Position numbers and translations under genes: made by a program | Shown here: positions 36,731 to 45,488 of the stretch, piece after piece | Layout of the letters: every line of letters begins with the position of its first letter | Position numbering within the stretch: position 1 is the stretch's first letter | Assembly (NCBI RefSeq): GCF_020907245.1 | Contig: NZ_JAJJWH010000002.1 | Coordinates: forward strand, 151,740 to 215,739 | DNA length: 64,000 nt | From: Pontibacter harenae | GTDB taxonomy: Bacteria; Bacteroidota; Bacteroidia; Cytophagales; Hymenobacteraceae | Direction of reading: 5' to 3' | The notes under the pieces: generated by a model | Seen by the model: the letters and a program-made list of their open reading frames with translations, nothing else | The model's database searches: none | What the model was told of the DNA's origin: nothing

Positions 36731-36742
36731 AATTCAAATTAG

Positions 36743-36830
36743 CAGAGAGTGAGGGATTCGAACCCTCGATACCCTTTTGAGGTATACACACTTTCCAGGC
36801 GTGCTCCTTCAACCACTCGGACAACTCTCT
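36743..36830 (-). tRNA. tRNA-Ser (anticodon GGA)
   Basis: The reverse strand folds as a class II tRNA. Its acceptor stem is AGAGAGT with ACTCTCT and a G discriminator. The D arm contains CCGAGTGGTTGAAGG and the anticodon loop is CTGGAAA with GGA in positions 34-36. A long variable arm (GTATACC with GGGTATC) and the T arm GAGGGTTCGAATCCCTC complete it. A long variable arm plus GGA identify serine. CCA is not encoded; CT follows the discriminator. A perfect-looking promoter lies directly upstream and a terminator downstream. Confidence 0.95.
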
Positions 36831-36840
36831 AAACAGGGTG

Positions 36841-36872
36841 CAAAGATAAGAGATTAACTTTTACAGTTGCAA
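36841..36872 (-). promoter_or_regulatory. Bacteroidota promoter of tRNA-Ser
   Basis: Read on the reverse strand, TTGCAA (36872-36867), 18 bp, TATCTTTG (36848-36841) match the -33 TTG and -7 TAnnTTTG consensus. The tRNA begins 10 bp after the box, so transcription starts just before the mature 5' end. Confidence 0.75.
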
Positions 36873-36896
36873 GGGCTTTCCTGCATATATTGTTAA

Positions 36897-37964
36897 TTAA
36901 ATGGATATCTCTCCCCTAAGATTACTTTCTAAAAGCCTTTTGGTATTAACCTGGTCTTTATTCAGCCCCAACACAAACATCATTTTAGAAATGGCAGCCT
37001 CTGTTGTTATATCAACTCCACCTATAATGCCCATGTTAAAGAGATGTTTGCTTGTTTCGTAACGGCCTTGCTCTACCCGTCCTTCATCACATTGCGACAC
37101 ATTCAGTATAAATATACCTCTGTCCATGGCTTCTCTAAGCAAGTCTAAAAGCCAGCTAAAGATGGGGGCGTTGCCAGCACCAAAAGTTTCCATTACTACG
37201 CCACGCAAGCCAGGCGTACGCAAGATACTAGCCACTACCTGAGCCGTAATACCAGGAAAAAGCTTTAGAATGGCAACTCTGTCATCCATATGACTATGTA
37301 CTTTTAATGGCTCCGTAGGGTGAGGCAGGATGGAACTCCAGTAATAGTCTATCACCACTCCTGCCTTGGCTAAAAGCGGATAGTTCTCAGATTTGAAAGC
37401 ATTGAAATGACTGCTCTCGACTTTCTTACCTCTGTTGCCGCGCAACAGCAGGTTGTGGAAGTAAATGCACACCTCAGGCACCAGGCTATGGCCATCTATT
37501 TTGGTGGCGGCAATCTGTAAGGCTGTAATTAAATTTTCGCGTGCATCCGTTCGCACTCTACCGATAGGTACCTGAGCACCAGTAAAGATAACGGGCTTGC
37601 ACAGGTTCTCGAGCAAAAAACTCATAGCAGAGGCACTATAAGCCATAGTGTCTGTGCCGTGCAGTATCACAAAGCCATCGTAGTTATTGTAGTTCTCTTT
37701 TATCAGCTTGGCCAGCAGAATCCAGTTTTCTATCGTTACGTTAGAAGAATCAATAACAGGCTCAACGCTAACAACTGTAAGCAGATACTTAAACTGCGCA
37801 AGTTCAGGCACTTTTTCCAGTATCTGGCTAAAGTTGAAGGGCACCAAGTGTTTCTTTTCCTCATCGAAGACCATACCTATAGTGCCACCTGTATAAATGA
37901 TAAGGATGGATGCCTCAGGGTCTAAGGGTGCAGCTGTATCTATTTCAACTTTTATTACTTGCAT
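36897..37964 (-). CDS. ansA: type I (cytoplasmic) L-asparaginase
   Basis: The protein has 355 residues without a signal peptide, so the cytoplasmic type I form is likely. The first catalytic Thr lies in ILIIYTGGTIGMV, and the second motif is FVILHGTDTMAYSASAMSF with Thr, Asp and a conserved Ser. The central GAQVPIGRVRTDARENLITA and the late VVMETFGAGNAP are also typical. The enzyme converts asparagine to aspartate and ammonia. It starts 3 bp after the stop of the tatD gene and is cotranscribed with it. A longer N-terminal extension (residues 1-20) is normal for this group. Confidence 0.9.
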   Translation of the reverse strand: MQVIKVEIDTAAPLDPEASILIIYTGGTIGMVFDEEKKHLVPFNFSQILEKVPELAQFKYLLTVVSVEPVIDSSNVTIENWILLAKLIKENYNNYDGFVILHGTDTMAYSASAMSFLLENLCKPVIFTGAQVPIGRVRTDARENLITALQIAATKIDGHSLVPEVCIYFHNLLLRGNRGKKVESSHFNAFKSENYPLLAKAGVVIDYYWSSILPHPTEPLKVHSHMDDRVAILKLFPGITAQVVASILRTPGLRGVVMETFGAGNAPIFSWLLDLLREAMDRGIFILNVSQCDEGRVEQGRYETSKHLFNMGIIGGVDITTEAAISKMMFVLGLNKDQVNTKRLLESNLRGEISI

Positions 37965-37967
37965 GAA

Positions 37968-38735
37968 TTATAGTTTAAACAGGTTAAGGGCATTTTGAGA
38001 TGTTACAGCAGCAACCTCATCCAGTGGTTTGCCTAGTAACTCGGCTACACGTTTGGCAATAAGTGGCACATACAATGGTTCATTCCTCTTTCCGCGGTGC
38101 GGTGCTGGCGCAAGGTAAGGACAATCAGTCTCGAGCACCAAATCTTCTAACTGCACATGAGGCAGCACTTTATCCATGCCTCCATTTTTAAAGGTAGACA
38201 CTCCGCCTATTCCCATCAGGAAACCCAGCTCTTTTACCCTGACTGCTTCTTCTGCCGTGCCTGAAAAACAATGGAATATACCCTCAAGTGTACCATCCTG
38301 TGCCGCAGCTATTATCTCATAAGTCTCTTCAAAGGCATCACGTGTATGCAATATAATAGGCAACTTGTGCTTTTTAGCTAGTTCTACCTGCACTTTAAGC
38401 GCCTCCTGCTGTTGCGGCAAAAAGGTCTTGTCCCAGTACAAGTCTATCCCACACTCTCCAACGCCAGCAAAAGATTTTTTGCCTAGCCACTCCTCCACTA
38501 GGTACAACTCCCGCTCAAAATCATTTTTTACGTAAGCAGGGTGCAAACCCATCATCGGCAGACACTGAGATGGGTGTTTCTCCTCCGTCTCCAGCATGGC
38601 GTCTATAGTAGTATGATCTATATTGGGCATGTAGATTTTTTCTACACCCTCCGCCATAGCTCTCGCCAGCGCCTCTTCCCTGTCTTCCTTAAACTCTTCT
38701 GAATATATGTGTGCGTGAGAATCGACTAACATCAT
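37968..38735 (-). CDS. tatD: TatD-family metal-dependent hydrolase
   Basis: The 255-residue protein has the TatD metal motifs. The N-terminal HxH is in MLVDSHAHIYSEEF, Glu and His are in GVGECGIDLYWDKTF and ILHTRDAFEETY, the next His is in IFHCFSGT, and the Asp is in LVLETDCPYLAPAPHRGKRN. TatD proteins are magnesium-dependent 3'-5' exonucleases active on DNA or RNA, and some act as D-tyrosyl-tRNA deacylases. It is the first gene of the tatD-ansA pair. The second of two ATGs (38735 and 38732) is equally possible. Confidence 0.9.
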   Translation of the reverse strand: MMLVDSHAHIYSEEFKEDREEALARAMAEGVEKIYMPNIDHTTIDAMLETEEKHPSQCLPMMGLHPAYVKNDFERELYLVEEWLGKKSFAGVGECGIDLYWDKTFLPQQQEALKVQVELAKKHKLPIILHTRDAFEETYEIIAAAQDGTLEGIFHCFSGTAEEAVRVKELGFLMGIGGVSTFKNGGMDKVLPHVQLEDLVLETDCPYLAPAPHRGKRNEPLYVPLIAKRVAELLGKPLDEVAAVTSQNALNLFKL

Positions 38736-38975
38736 GTACTTAAAACATTTTTAGGTGCTAAAAATAGCTCTAACTGAGCGCTAAGTATAAAGCTAAGAGC
38801 TGCAAATCAAGAACAATTCTTACTTAGAAACAACTATAAACTAAAAGCCATTGATTTGGAAAAGACTTACTGCACAGGCCGCAGTAAGATAAAAAGTAAT
38901 AGTTTTTCGAAAATCTTTAACAGGTATAACTTTACTTTAACGATATCTGAAAGAGCCGCTAAAAGAGTTAGTATA

Positions 38976-40067
38976 TTAATAGTTGCGGCCCTTCCAACGA
39001 ATTTTAAGAGGAAGAAAAAAATAAATGATTAAGGCTATTGAAGTAAAGACGAGGTACAACTCAAAAAGGATATATAGCCACCAAGGTACCTGCCGCTGAA
39101 TTCTTTTTAAGCTGATGTTTAAATACAAGCTCTGCAGCAAAAGCTTCACACAAAATATGGCAAGCATCACCGAAAATGAAGTATAGGCAAAGAAAGGTAA
39201 TAAGATAGGATAATAGGCAGAATGAAGTATAAAAATGATCACCATGTACAGGGGCAGGTGCATAGAGCCGCGCATCCAGCGCTTACGCTGCTGCATTAAT
39301 TGCAGTAGGTTATCAGCAGGTGCAGATAGCGCCAGAACACTTTCATCATAGATGTTTCTTGTGTTCCAGCCTTGCTTTACGAGCTGCTTGAAAATGGCAA
39401 CATCTTCGGTAACAGAAAACTTAATACTTTCAAACCCACCCACTGATTCATAGGCCTCTCGACGAATGAGCATATTGTTACCCATTGTGCTCACAGGCAA
39501 TTTCAGGTCAGCGACCACCTGCATCAGCCCTAAAGAGAACAACCAGTCCATAGCTTGTAAATGATCGAAAAGCCTGCAACCCCTAACCGTGGTAATACCT
39601 GTCACAATGCCCACGCCTTGTTGCATGGCTGAAAGCATAGACTTCGCCCAACTTTGGTGAACCACAATATCCGCATCTGTATATAAAAAAAAATCGGAGG
39701 TGGCTAGTTTGGCTAAATGCGCCAGCACGTTGGCTTTTCCTTTTGTGTCGCCAATGTTTTGAGTGATGGTAACGCAAGTGTATTGTGGCTTACCTTTGAT
39801 GAAAGCATCTACAATCACTCTGGTCTTATCGGTAGAACTATCGTCTCCAATCAGAATCTCGACCTTATCTTTCGGGAAATCAAGTTGCTCTAAAGCCTCT
39901 AAACATTTGATTATTGTATGTTCCTCGTTCCGAGCCGCGATCAGAATACTGATGCGGGGATAAGTAGTTAGGCTGTAGGCATGTGGCTTATGATTGTAAA
40001 TATGTAAAGCCAACAATACCAGGAAAAGAGAAAAATAAAGTATAAAGTAGACTACCGATACAATCAT
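38976..40067 (-). CDS. membrane glycosyltransferase family 2 protein
   Basis: The protein has 363 residues. An N-terminal membrane helix is followed by the GT-A domain (ISILIAARNEEHTIIKCLEA, GDDSSTDKT, YTDADIVVHQSW, and QQRKRWMRGS with the QxxRW motif). Three or four C-terminal membrane helices follow. This is the layout of processive GT2 enzymes such as glucosaminyl- or hyaluronan-type synthases. The substrate and product are unknown. It overlaps the deacetylase gene by 4 bp (40064-40067), so the two are translated together. A polysaccharide deacetylase beside a GT2 suggests a cell-envelope glycan whose N-acetyl groups are removed. Confidence 0.85.
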   Translation of the reverse strand: MIVSVVYFILYFSLFLVLLALHIYNHKPHAYSLTTYPRISILIAARNEEHTIIKCLEALEQLDFPKDKVEILIGDDSSTDKTRVIVDAFIKGKPQYTCVTITQNIGDTKGKANVLAHLAKLATSDFFLYTDADIVVHQSWAKSMLSAMQQGVGIVTGITTVRGCRLFDHLQAMDWLFSLGLMQVVADLKLPVSTMGNNMLIRREAYESVGGFESIKFSVTEDVAIFKQLVKQGWNTRNIYDESVLALSAPADNLLQLMQQRKRWMRGSMHLPLYMVIIFILHSAYYPILLPFFAYTSFSVMLAIFCVKLLLQSLYLNISLKRIQRQVPWWLYILFELYLVFTSIALIIYFFLPLKIRWKGRNY

Positions 40068-40699
40068 AGGGTTTCGAAAGTATACCCTTGTGCTGTAAAG
40101 TGTTTTAAAAAAGGCGGCAAGGCATACATCATGTTTCGTTTAGCTTTAAGACTGTCGTGAAATACGATGATACTGCCGCTTTGGGTATGCTGCAATGCTT
40201 TTTTCAAGCAAGTTTCAGGCGATAAAGAGGCATCGTAGTCGTTGGTGAGCATATCCCACATAACTAACTCATACTGCTCCTGCCTGAGTGCTGTTGCCTG
40301 TGCACTTGTAATACGGCCGTGCGGCGGACGAAACAACCTCTTTTGAGGTTCTACTCCAAACTGTTCCAGTTGTTCCTGGCATTGCTGCACGTTTTGCAGG
40401 TATATTTGGAGTGGAGTTTGCCAACCTTTCAGGTGATGAAAAGTATGGTTTGCTAGTTGATGCCCTTGTTGCTGTATTTGCAAAGCTATGGCAGGATGCT
40501 TGGCCACGTTATCTCCTACGCAAAAGAAAGTAGCTTTTACATTATGCTTTGCCAGTTGCTCCAGTACCCAAGGTGTAACCTCAGGAATAGGTCCATCATC
40601 AAAAGTAAGATACAGCTTTTTACCAGCCGCCTCTCGGTGCCAGGTATAGCTTGGCATCAGTTTCTTGAGTAAACGCGGCGTCTTGTAAAGGCGGATCAA
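40064..40699 (-). CDS. polysaccharide deacetylase (NodB homology)
   Basis: The 211-residue protein has the NodB-fold motifs. TFDDGPIPEVTPWVLEQL holds the two metal-binding Asp residues. LANHTFHHLKGW has the two metal-binding His residues. RPPHGRITSAQA and the late GSIIVFHDSLKAK have the final His. Family enzymes remove N-acetyl or O-acetyl groups from chitin-like or peptidoglycan polymers. There is no obvious signal peptide, so export or membrane attachment is uncertain. It is the first gene of the pair with the GT2 glycosyltransferase. ATG 40699 gives MIRLYKTPRLLKKL, a basic amphipathic start. Confidence 0.85.
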   Translation of the reverse strand: MIRLYKTPRLLKKLMPSYTWHREAAGKKLYLTFDDGPIPEVTPWVLEQLAKHNVKATFFCVGDNVAKHPAIALQIQQQGHQLANHTFHHLKGWQTPLQIYLQNVQQCQEQLEQFGVEPQKRLFRPPHGRITSAQATALRQEQYELVMWDMLTNDYDASLSPETCLKKALQHTQSGSIIVFHDSLKAKRNMMYALPPFLKHFTAQGYTFETL

Positions 40700-40719
40700 A
40701 ATCGGTTTAAAGATTGGGA

Positions 40720-40800
40720 GATTTGAGAATTTGAAGATTCAAAGATAATGTGATTACTGAAGAGAAGTTAGGCTTCTTTTTAATAATCTTCAAATTTTTA
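40720..40800. repeat. AT-rich repeat with ATTTGAA units (copy A)
   Basis: AATTTGAAGATT (40728-40739) and its inverted copy AATCTTCAAATT (40785-40796) enclose a small GAAG/CTTC hairpin followed by TTTTT. The same 12-mer and layout occur at 60893-61008, between accB and accC. Confidence 0.5.
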
Positions 40801-40823
40801 AAGCTCACATCTAAGTAACGAAA

Positions 40824-42047
40824 CTATTTAAAACGGCAAGATAACAATGTAATGTCGTCATTAAACTTTGCCTCTTCGTTGTAAAGGTTTATTTCTCTTA
40901 GGAGTTGCAGGTGCAGCATGCGAGAACTTAGGAACCTGTTTCGCTGCAGGAAATCGATAGTACCTTCTATTCCGAACTCTGTTTCATCCTCATCAAAAAC
41001 CTCCGTAAGGCCATCGGTATAGCAAACCAAAGTGGCATGAGGCGGAATGTGTACTTTAGTAACAGACATGAACGGAAGCACATCAAAAACACCTAACATC
41101 GTGCAGCCTTCGTTTAACAAACGATGAGAATTGTCTTCATACAAAAGTATAGGAGAATTATGACCAGCGTTTACATAGCACAACTCCCTGGTTTTTCGGT
41201 TGTAGACAGCCAGAAAAGTGGTGATAAACTTTTCGGCGATCGCATTGCGGTAAATGAGGTTATTCAACTCAGACACAACCGTGTTCAGATCGGTATTCTG
41301 GCGCAGAATGGTTCTTAGGCCTGCCTGAAAATTAGACATCAAAAGAGAGGCAGGCACTCCTTTACCAGACACATCAGCCACACAAAAAAGGAACTGGTCC
41401 TGGTCTATCTCTATGAAATCGTAATAATCGCCACCTATAGAAGAATGTGGAATGTAACTGGCATGAATGGTTACATCTTTATCGTTGGGCAGATACTTGG
41501 GAAATAGCATTGTTTGCACCTCGCGGGCAATCTCTATTTCGCGTCTGATCGCCTCCTGTTCCAAACGTTGGCGGGCCATTCTGTGGTTCTCTATGGCAAC
41601 CAGCATAATATTACTTACTGTCTGCACAAAGCTCAATGCTTCCATATTGGTATAATATGGCTGTATTTTACCAATCATTACAAAAGCCAGCACTTTGCCG
41701 TTATGCAAAATAGGAATAACAATTTCGAAGGCTCGCCACATCTTCTCAACGTTAAGCTTAGCAGTATAAGTTATTTCTTTAAGCTTAAGAATATTCTCTG
41801 GCAACTCCTGCTTTGTAAAATCCTGTTCTGTACCTGAACATACTTTGCAATCCCACTCCTCATCGTGCACAAATAACACGAGGCGGCTAATCTGAAGCTG
41901 CGCTAACAAGGTAAATCGGTAAATTTTATACAGAGCAGATTCAGGCAGATTATCGTTGATAGCCTGTGTAATCTCTAGTAAAGCGGATAACTCCAGCTTT
42001 TTAAGGTTGAGCTCCTGCTGTATGTTAGGAGAGAGTAAATCAGGCAT
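40824..42047 (-). CDS. GAF-SpoIIE protein phosphatase (PP2C-type)
   Basis: The protein has 407 residues. An N-terminal sensory region (about residues 20-165) is GAF-like, with IARLQ-type helices and conserved Cys (CKVCSGTEQDF). A linker helix leads into the SpoIIE/PP2C phosphatase domain, with metal residues in IGGDYYDFIEIDQDQFLFC, VADVSGKGVPASLL, and the late YTDGLTEVFDEDETEFG. Such enzymes dephosphorylate anti-sigma-factor antagonists or other Ser/Thr-phosphorylated partners and so control stress or biofilm responses. No RsbV/RsbW-like partners lie next to it. Confidence 0.85.
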   Translation of the reverse strand: MPDLLSPNIQQELNLKKLELSALLEITQAINDNLPESALYKIYRFTLLAQLQISRLVLFVHDEEWDCKVCSGTEQDFTKQELPENILKLKEITYTAKLNVEKMWRAFEIVIPILHNGKVLAFVMIGKIQPYYTNMEALSFVQTVSNIMLVAIENHRMARQRLEQEAIRREIEIAREVQTMLFPKYLPNDKDVTIHASYIPHSSIGGDYYDFIEIDQDQFLFCVADVSGKGVPASLLMSNFQAGLRTILRQNTDLNTVVSELNNLIYRNAIAEKFITTFLAVYNRKTRELCYVNAGHNSPILLYEDNSHRLLNEGCTMLGVFDVLPFMSVTKVHIPPHATLVCYTDGLTEVFDEDETEFGIEGTIDFLQRNRFLSSRMLHLQLLREINLYNEEAKFNDDITLLSCRFK

Positions 42048-42394
42048 TACAAGTCGTGATCATATAGTTAGTAGTCATGCCCAAGCAACTGGTTTCAGCT
42101 AAAAGCAATAACAGTAGGTAGTGTATAAGTTAAGGTAAAACTACAAAAAAAACGAATTTGTAACATAAAATTATTTACCTTCTTCTGTACTTTCAGGTGA
42201 CAGTGAAAATACTGACAGATGCAAGAACGCACAACCAAAGGCAACTATAACAAAGTGAAACCTGCTAAATAAGCTGTTGTTTGTAGGAGCAATCGCGGCC
42301 ACAACAATGCTATACATTTGTTAAAAACCTCCTCTGCTGATACTTCACAAGGTGTTATATAACAACATGATTTCCAAAAAGAAACGTTCTATTA
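42048..42394. other. intergenic stretch
   Basis: These 347 bases lie between the SpoIIE phosphatase start and the end of the glycosyltransferase operon. They are AT-rich, and I see no gene, repeat, RNA or clear promoter. Confidence 0.4.
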
Positions 42395-42652
42395 TCAAAC
42401 AGAGTTATGAACGATCAATCCAGCTTTGGTGGCCAGAAAGTAATAACTCTGGCAATGCTGGCTAAAGCTTTTCTCCTCATACTCATGCTCAGTATCCTGA
42501 TCAGGGTATAGGATCTTAACATACCCTTGCTTAATAAGCGACTTTAAGCCTTCACAAAGCTCCTGGTCAGAAAGGGAAAGAGTACTTTTAAGGTCGGCAA
42601 ACGCCACAACAAAGTAAAGCTCGTCTAAAATATCAAATTCAATATCTGTCAT
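42395..42652 (-). CDS. small winged-helix-like protein, last gene of a glycosyltransferase operon
   Basis: The protein has 85 residues from ATG 42652, which overlaps the stop of the preceding glycosyltransferase by 4 bp (ATGA at 42649-42652). A longer frame from 42811 lies inside that gene and was rejected. The sequence (MTDIEFDILDELYFVVAFAD, then LSLSDQELCEGLKSLIKQGY) looks like a winged-helix fold, ending in a Tyr/Phe-rich and acidic tail. I do not recognise a named family. It may be a regulator or accessory factor of the operon, as inferred from position. Confidence 0.6.
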   Translation of the reverse strand: MTDIEFDILDELYFVVAFADLKSTLSLSDQELCEGLKSLIKQGYVKILYPDQDTEHEYEEKSFSQHCQSYYFLATKAGLIVHNSV

Positions 42653-43782
42653 AGGTTCTGAACGTTTCGTCCTTTCCAGGTATAGCGGCCAAGTAAACTG
42701 TAAATTGCCACCAGTACTACATAAGGTATATATACGAACTGAAGCGGCAGCATATACAAAAGGTAGCGCGGCTTTCCCAGAAAATGTAGTATACGCTTTA
42801 AAAATAAACAATCTACCACAAACTTAACAACATAAGCCATCACAAAAACAGCCAACTGCATATAGTTAAGCAGTACAGCTGGAATAGCCAGAAAAAACAT
42901 CAGGTTTACCAGAAAAACTGTAGCAGCCAATAGCTGCACCTCTACATTCTGATATGATTTCCATTTACTTGCCCACCGCACCCGCTGCGAAATAAAAGAA
43001 CCAACCGTTTTGCGAGCCTCTGTGTGTACAATGGCTTTTTGACTTTTCAAAAACGAAATACGATCAGGATACACTTTAGCTACTTTATGAAGCAAAAACT
43101 CATCGTCGCCGCTGGCAATTGCCTCGTTACCAGCAAAGCCTCTCACCTCTTGAAAAACAGCCTTTGTGTAAGCTAAATTGGCACCGTTGCACATGTTCGG
43201 CTTTCCCAAACCGATAGAAGCACCGCCTGTACCTATCAAGCTAGCAAACTCTACCAGTTGCATCTTTTCGAACCAGGAATGGGTACGATGAAAGCTTACA
43301 GGCCCACTGATGAAGCAGGAACGCTTCGTAGTATAGGCATAAGCAAACAAAGCAAGCCATTCGGGTTGCACCCTACAGTCGCCGTCGGTAAAAATCAATA
43401 GCTCCCCTTTCGCCAGCTCTACCCCTTGTTGTACTGCTGCCTTCTTACCACCTTGCTTAACATAATTACTCAACTTAAGATATTTAATGGCTATGCTTGA
43501 AGTCCAAGCATATTCCGCAACTAGTTGAGGTATTTCATCATCAGAAGCATCATCAATTACTAGTACCTCAAATAGCGCCTTTGGGTAAGTCTGTTGCTCC
43601 AGATCCTGAAGTAGGTTTAGTATATTGTCAGCTTCGTTTCGGACAGGAATAATTACTGAAAGTTTTGTAGCTGCCTTATAAGTAGGTGGAAGTTCTACAG
43701 AAGGCATTTTTCCCCAAGCAGTGTAGCAGCGTAAAATATACCAACTGTAAGCTAGCAAAGAAACTATTAGTAGAAAGCTCAC
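42649..43782 (-). CDS. membrane glycosyltransferase family 2 protein
   Basis: The protein has 377 residues if it starts at GTG 43782, and I prefer that start. AAGGAG lies 7 bp upstream, the GTG overlaps the TGA of the preceding gene (GTGA), and the N-terminal membrane helix (SFLLIVSLLAYSWYIL) begins right after it. The GT-A domain has LSVIIPVRNEADNILNLLQD, VIDDASDDE, TDGDCRVQPEWL, and SQRVRWASKW as the RxxRW-type motif. Two or three C-terminal membrane helices follow. It probably transfers a sugar to a lipid-linked or envelope acceptor. The substrate is unknown. Confidence 0.85.
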   Translation of the reverse strand: MSFLLIVSLLAYSWYILRCYTAWGKMPSVELPPTYKAATKLSVIIPVRNEADNILNLLQDLEQQTYPKALFEVLVIDDASDDEIPQLVAEYAWTSSIAIKYLKLSNYVKQGGKKAAVQQGVELAKGELLIFTDGDCRVQPEWLALFAYAYTTKRSCFISGPVSFHRTHSWFEKMQLVEFASLIGTGGASIGLGKPNMCNGANLAYTKAVFQEVRGFAGNEAIASGDDEFLLHKVAKVYPDRISFLKSQKAIVHTEARKTVGSFISQRVRWASKWKSYQNVEVQLLAATVFLVNLMFFLAIPAVLLNYMQLAVFVMAYVVKFVVDCLFLKRILHFLGKPRYLLYMLPLQFVYIPYVVLVAIYSLLGRYTWKGRNVQNL

Positions 43783-44768
43783 AGGGCTTCTCCTTTCCGA
43801 AACAAGCGAAGGCGGAGCACAAATATAAGCCCTACAGCACTGGGTACTAAAATGTTTAGTAGCCAAAGGCTAAGGCTGGCACTAAGCACCTGTAGCCGCT
43901 CCTGTCCTAGTAGTCCGAAAAGGTACATAGCAGACAACTCCCTTACCCCCAAATCTGAAAGCAACGACACAGAAGGCACCACAGATTTAAGAAAAAAAGT
44001 ACCAGACACACCACACATATACTCCAGCAGGTTTAGCTTTACATTGAACACCTGCAGCAAAAGAATAAACTGCAGCATAAAAACCAGATAACGCCAAAGG
44101 GACAGCAACAGCACCTGCGACATTTCGCCTGCGGAATAGTTTCCCATTACGGCCACATACCTCACCAGCTTCTTTAGCGGTTTAATGGCAGCAACTAATG
44201 CTACCATTGCTTTTGCATGATATAGAAGGGATAAGAAAACCACATTGATCACCAGCAGCAGCAATGCCATACTAACACAGACACCAGGATAATCTACCCA
44301 ATACAACAATTGAATAAAGTACAGCAAGCCAACAGAGCCCACTGCCACGGTGGCAGCTAGCTGGCAAACCCTACCTATAAAAATAGCTCCGATGGCATCT
44401 AAGCGCTCTTTGCTTTTGAGTTCCAATACGCGGCCAGCATAATCGCCGAGGCGATTTGGAGTAATAAAGCCCAAGGTTAAACCTACCATAACGGCACGAT
44501 AAGCTCTTTTATAAGATATATATTCTATCTTTTGCCCCAGCAACTGCCATTTGCGTGCTTCCAATCCCCAATTGACAGGTATAAGTACAGCCGCGAATAA
44601 ATAAAGATACCTAAGCGGGTTCTGAAAAGCTGATTGGAGAATATCTCTCCAAGTGAGAAAAGTATCGGGCGCAGTAAAAATAGTATAGTATAACAGGTAC
44701 AGCGTGAGTGAAACCAATACAGCCTTCCCCAGAAACGAAAGGAATTTTTTATCGGGATTTATGTTCAA
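43779..44768 (-). CDS. lysylphosphatidylglycerol synthase TM-region (flippase-like) family protein
   Basis: The 329-residue protein has about eight hydrophobic segments. Its signature lies in NWGLEARKWQLLGQKIEYIS, then GLTLGFITPNRLGDYAGRV, and KSVVPSVSLLSDLGVRELSA near the C terminus. The family (UPF0104, related to the flippase part of MprF and AglD) moves lipids or lipid-linked sugars across the membrane. It starts the three-gene operon that also encodes a glycosyltransferase and a small winged-helix-like protein. Only 23 bp separate its start from the divergent ruvC start. Confidence 0.8.
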   Translation of the reverse strand: MNINPDKKFLSFLGKAVLVSLTLYLLYYTIFTAPDTFLTWRDILQSAFQNPLRYLYLFAAVLIPVNWGLEARKWQLLGQKIEYISYKRAYRAVMVGLTLGFITPNRLGDYAGRVLELKSKERLDAIGAIFIGRVCQLAATVAVGSVGLLYFIQLLYWVDYPGVCVSMALLLLVINVVFLSLLYHAKAMVALVAAIKPLKKLVRYVAVMGNYSAGEMSQVLLLSLWRYLVFMLQFILLLQVFNVKLNLLEYMCGVSGTFFLKSVVPSVSLLSDLGVRELSAMYLFGLLGQERLQVLSASLSLWLLNILVPSAVGLIFVLRLRLFRKGEAL

Positions 44769-44776
44769 GATAATGT

Positions 44777-44784
44777 TAATTTTG
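44777..44784 (+). promoter_or_regulatory. putative -7 box for ruvC
   Basis: TAATTTTG fits the Bacteroidota box and ends 7 bp before the ATG, so the transcript would have little or no leader. Any -33 element would lie inside the divergent gene. Confidence 0.45.
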
Positions 44785-44791
44785 TGACCTT

Positions 44792-45364
44792 ATGGTTTAC
44801 CCTTCTGCACTTCCCCCAAATAAGTTGATTCTCGGCATTGACCCAGGAACCCAAGTAATGGGGTACGGCTTGATTGAAGTTACTGGTTCTAAAGTACAAC
44901 TGCTGCAGTATGGAGTAATCCATTTAAAAAGCTATAGCAACCACGCCATCAAGTTAAAGAAAATTTTCGACCGTGTGCTACAGCTTATCACAGAGTACCT
45001 GCCCGACGAGCTGGCTATTGAATCGCCTTTTTATGGGACGAACGTGCAAAGTATGCTTAAGCTCGGCAGAGCCCAAGGCGTAGCCATAGCCGCCGCGCTC
45101 TCCCGCGACATACCTTATGTAGAGTATGCCCCTAAAAAAATAAAGCAATCTATAACTGGTAACGGTAACGCTTCTAAAGAGCAGGTAGCCAGTATGCTCA
45201 TCCAGATTCTAAAAATAAAGGAGGCTCCTAAATTACTGGATGCCACCGATGCTCTGGCAGTAGCGCTTTGCCACCACTACCAAAAAGGAAACAATGCCAA
45301 ACAAGGAGGTAAATCCTGGAAAAGCTTTCTCACTGATAATCCTGATCGCCTGGCAAGTAAATAG
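44792..45364 (+). CDS. ruvC: crossover junction endodeoxyribonuclease RuvC
   Basis: The protein has 190 residues with the RuvC acidic active site. The first Asp is in [18 protein letters not shown], the Glu in [19 protein letters not shown], and the final acidic residues in [18 protein letters not shown]. RuvC resolves Holliday junctions with RuvAB at the end of recombination repair. It is monocistronic, divergent from the envelope operon, and has a short basic C-terminal tail. The start at ATG 44792 is the first possible codon and gives a short pre-motif region. Confidence 0.95.
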   Translation: MVYPSALPPNKLILGIDPGTQVMGYGLIEVTGSKVQLLQYGVIHLKSYSNHAIKLKKIFDRVLQLITEYLPDELAIESPFYGTNVQSMLKLGRAQGVAIAAALSRDIPYVEYAPKKIKQSITGNGNASKEQVASMLIQILKIKEAPKLLDATDALAVALCHHYQKGNNAKQGGKSWKSFLTDNPDRLASK

Positions 45365-45488
45365 TCTTTTCCACAACCCTTTTAGGTTAGATTATTTAAA
45401 GAACTGTCGCCACCTATATTACTAAATATCTTTTGTTTATGCGCTTTCAAGCGGAGCGTATGGAGCTGCACTTAACGATTATAGTAAC

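Larger units (their letters stand above)
36430..36742. other. intergenic stretch holding a short ORF and the tRNA terminator
   Basis: This 313-bp stretch lies between the nuclease start and tRNA-Ser. It has a 33-codon open frame (36589-36690) and a hairpin (36694-36730), both listed separately. Nothing else was recognised. Confidence 0.5.

Noticed and set aside
42652..42811. The longer start of the small winged-helix-like gene at 42811
   Set aside because: The extra 53 codons lie inside the upstream glycosyltransferase in another frame. The ATGA overlap at 42649-42652 is the natural start.
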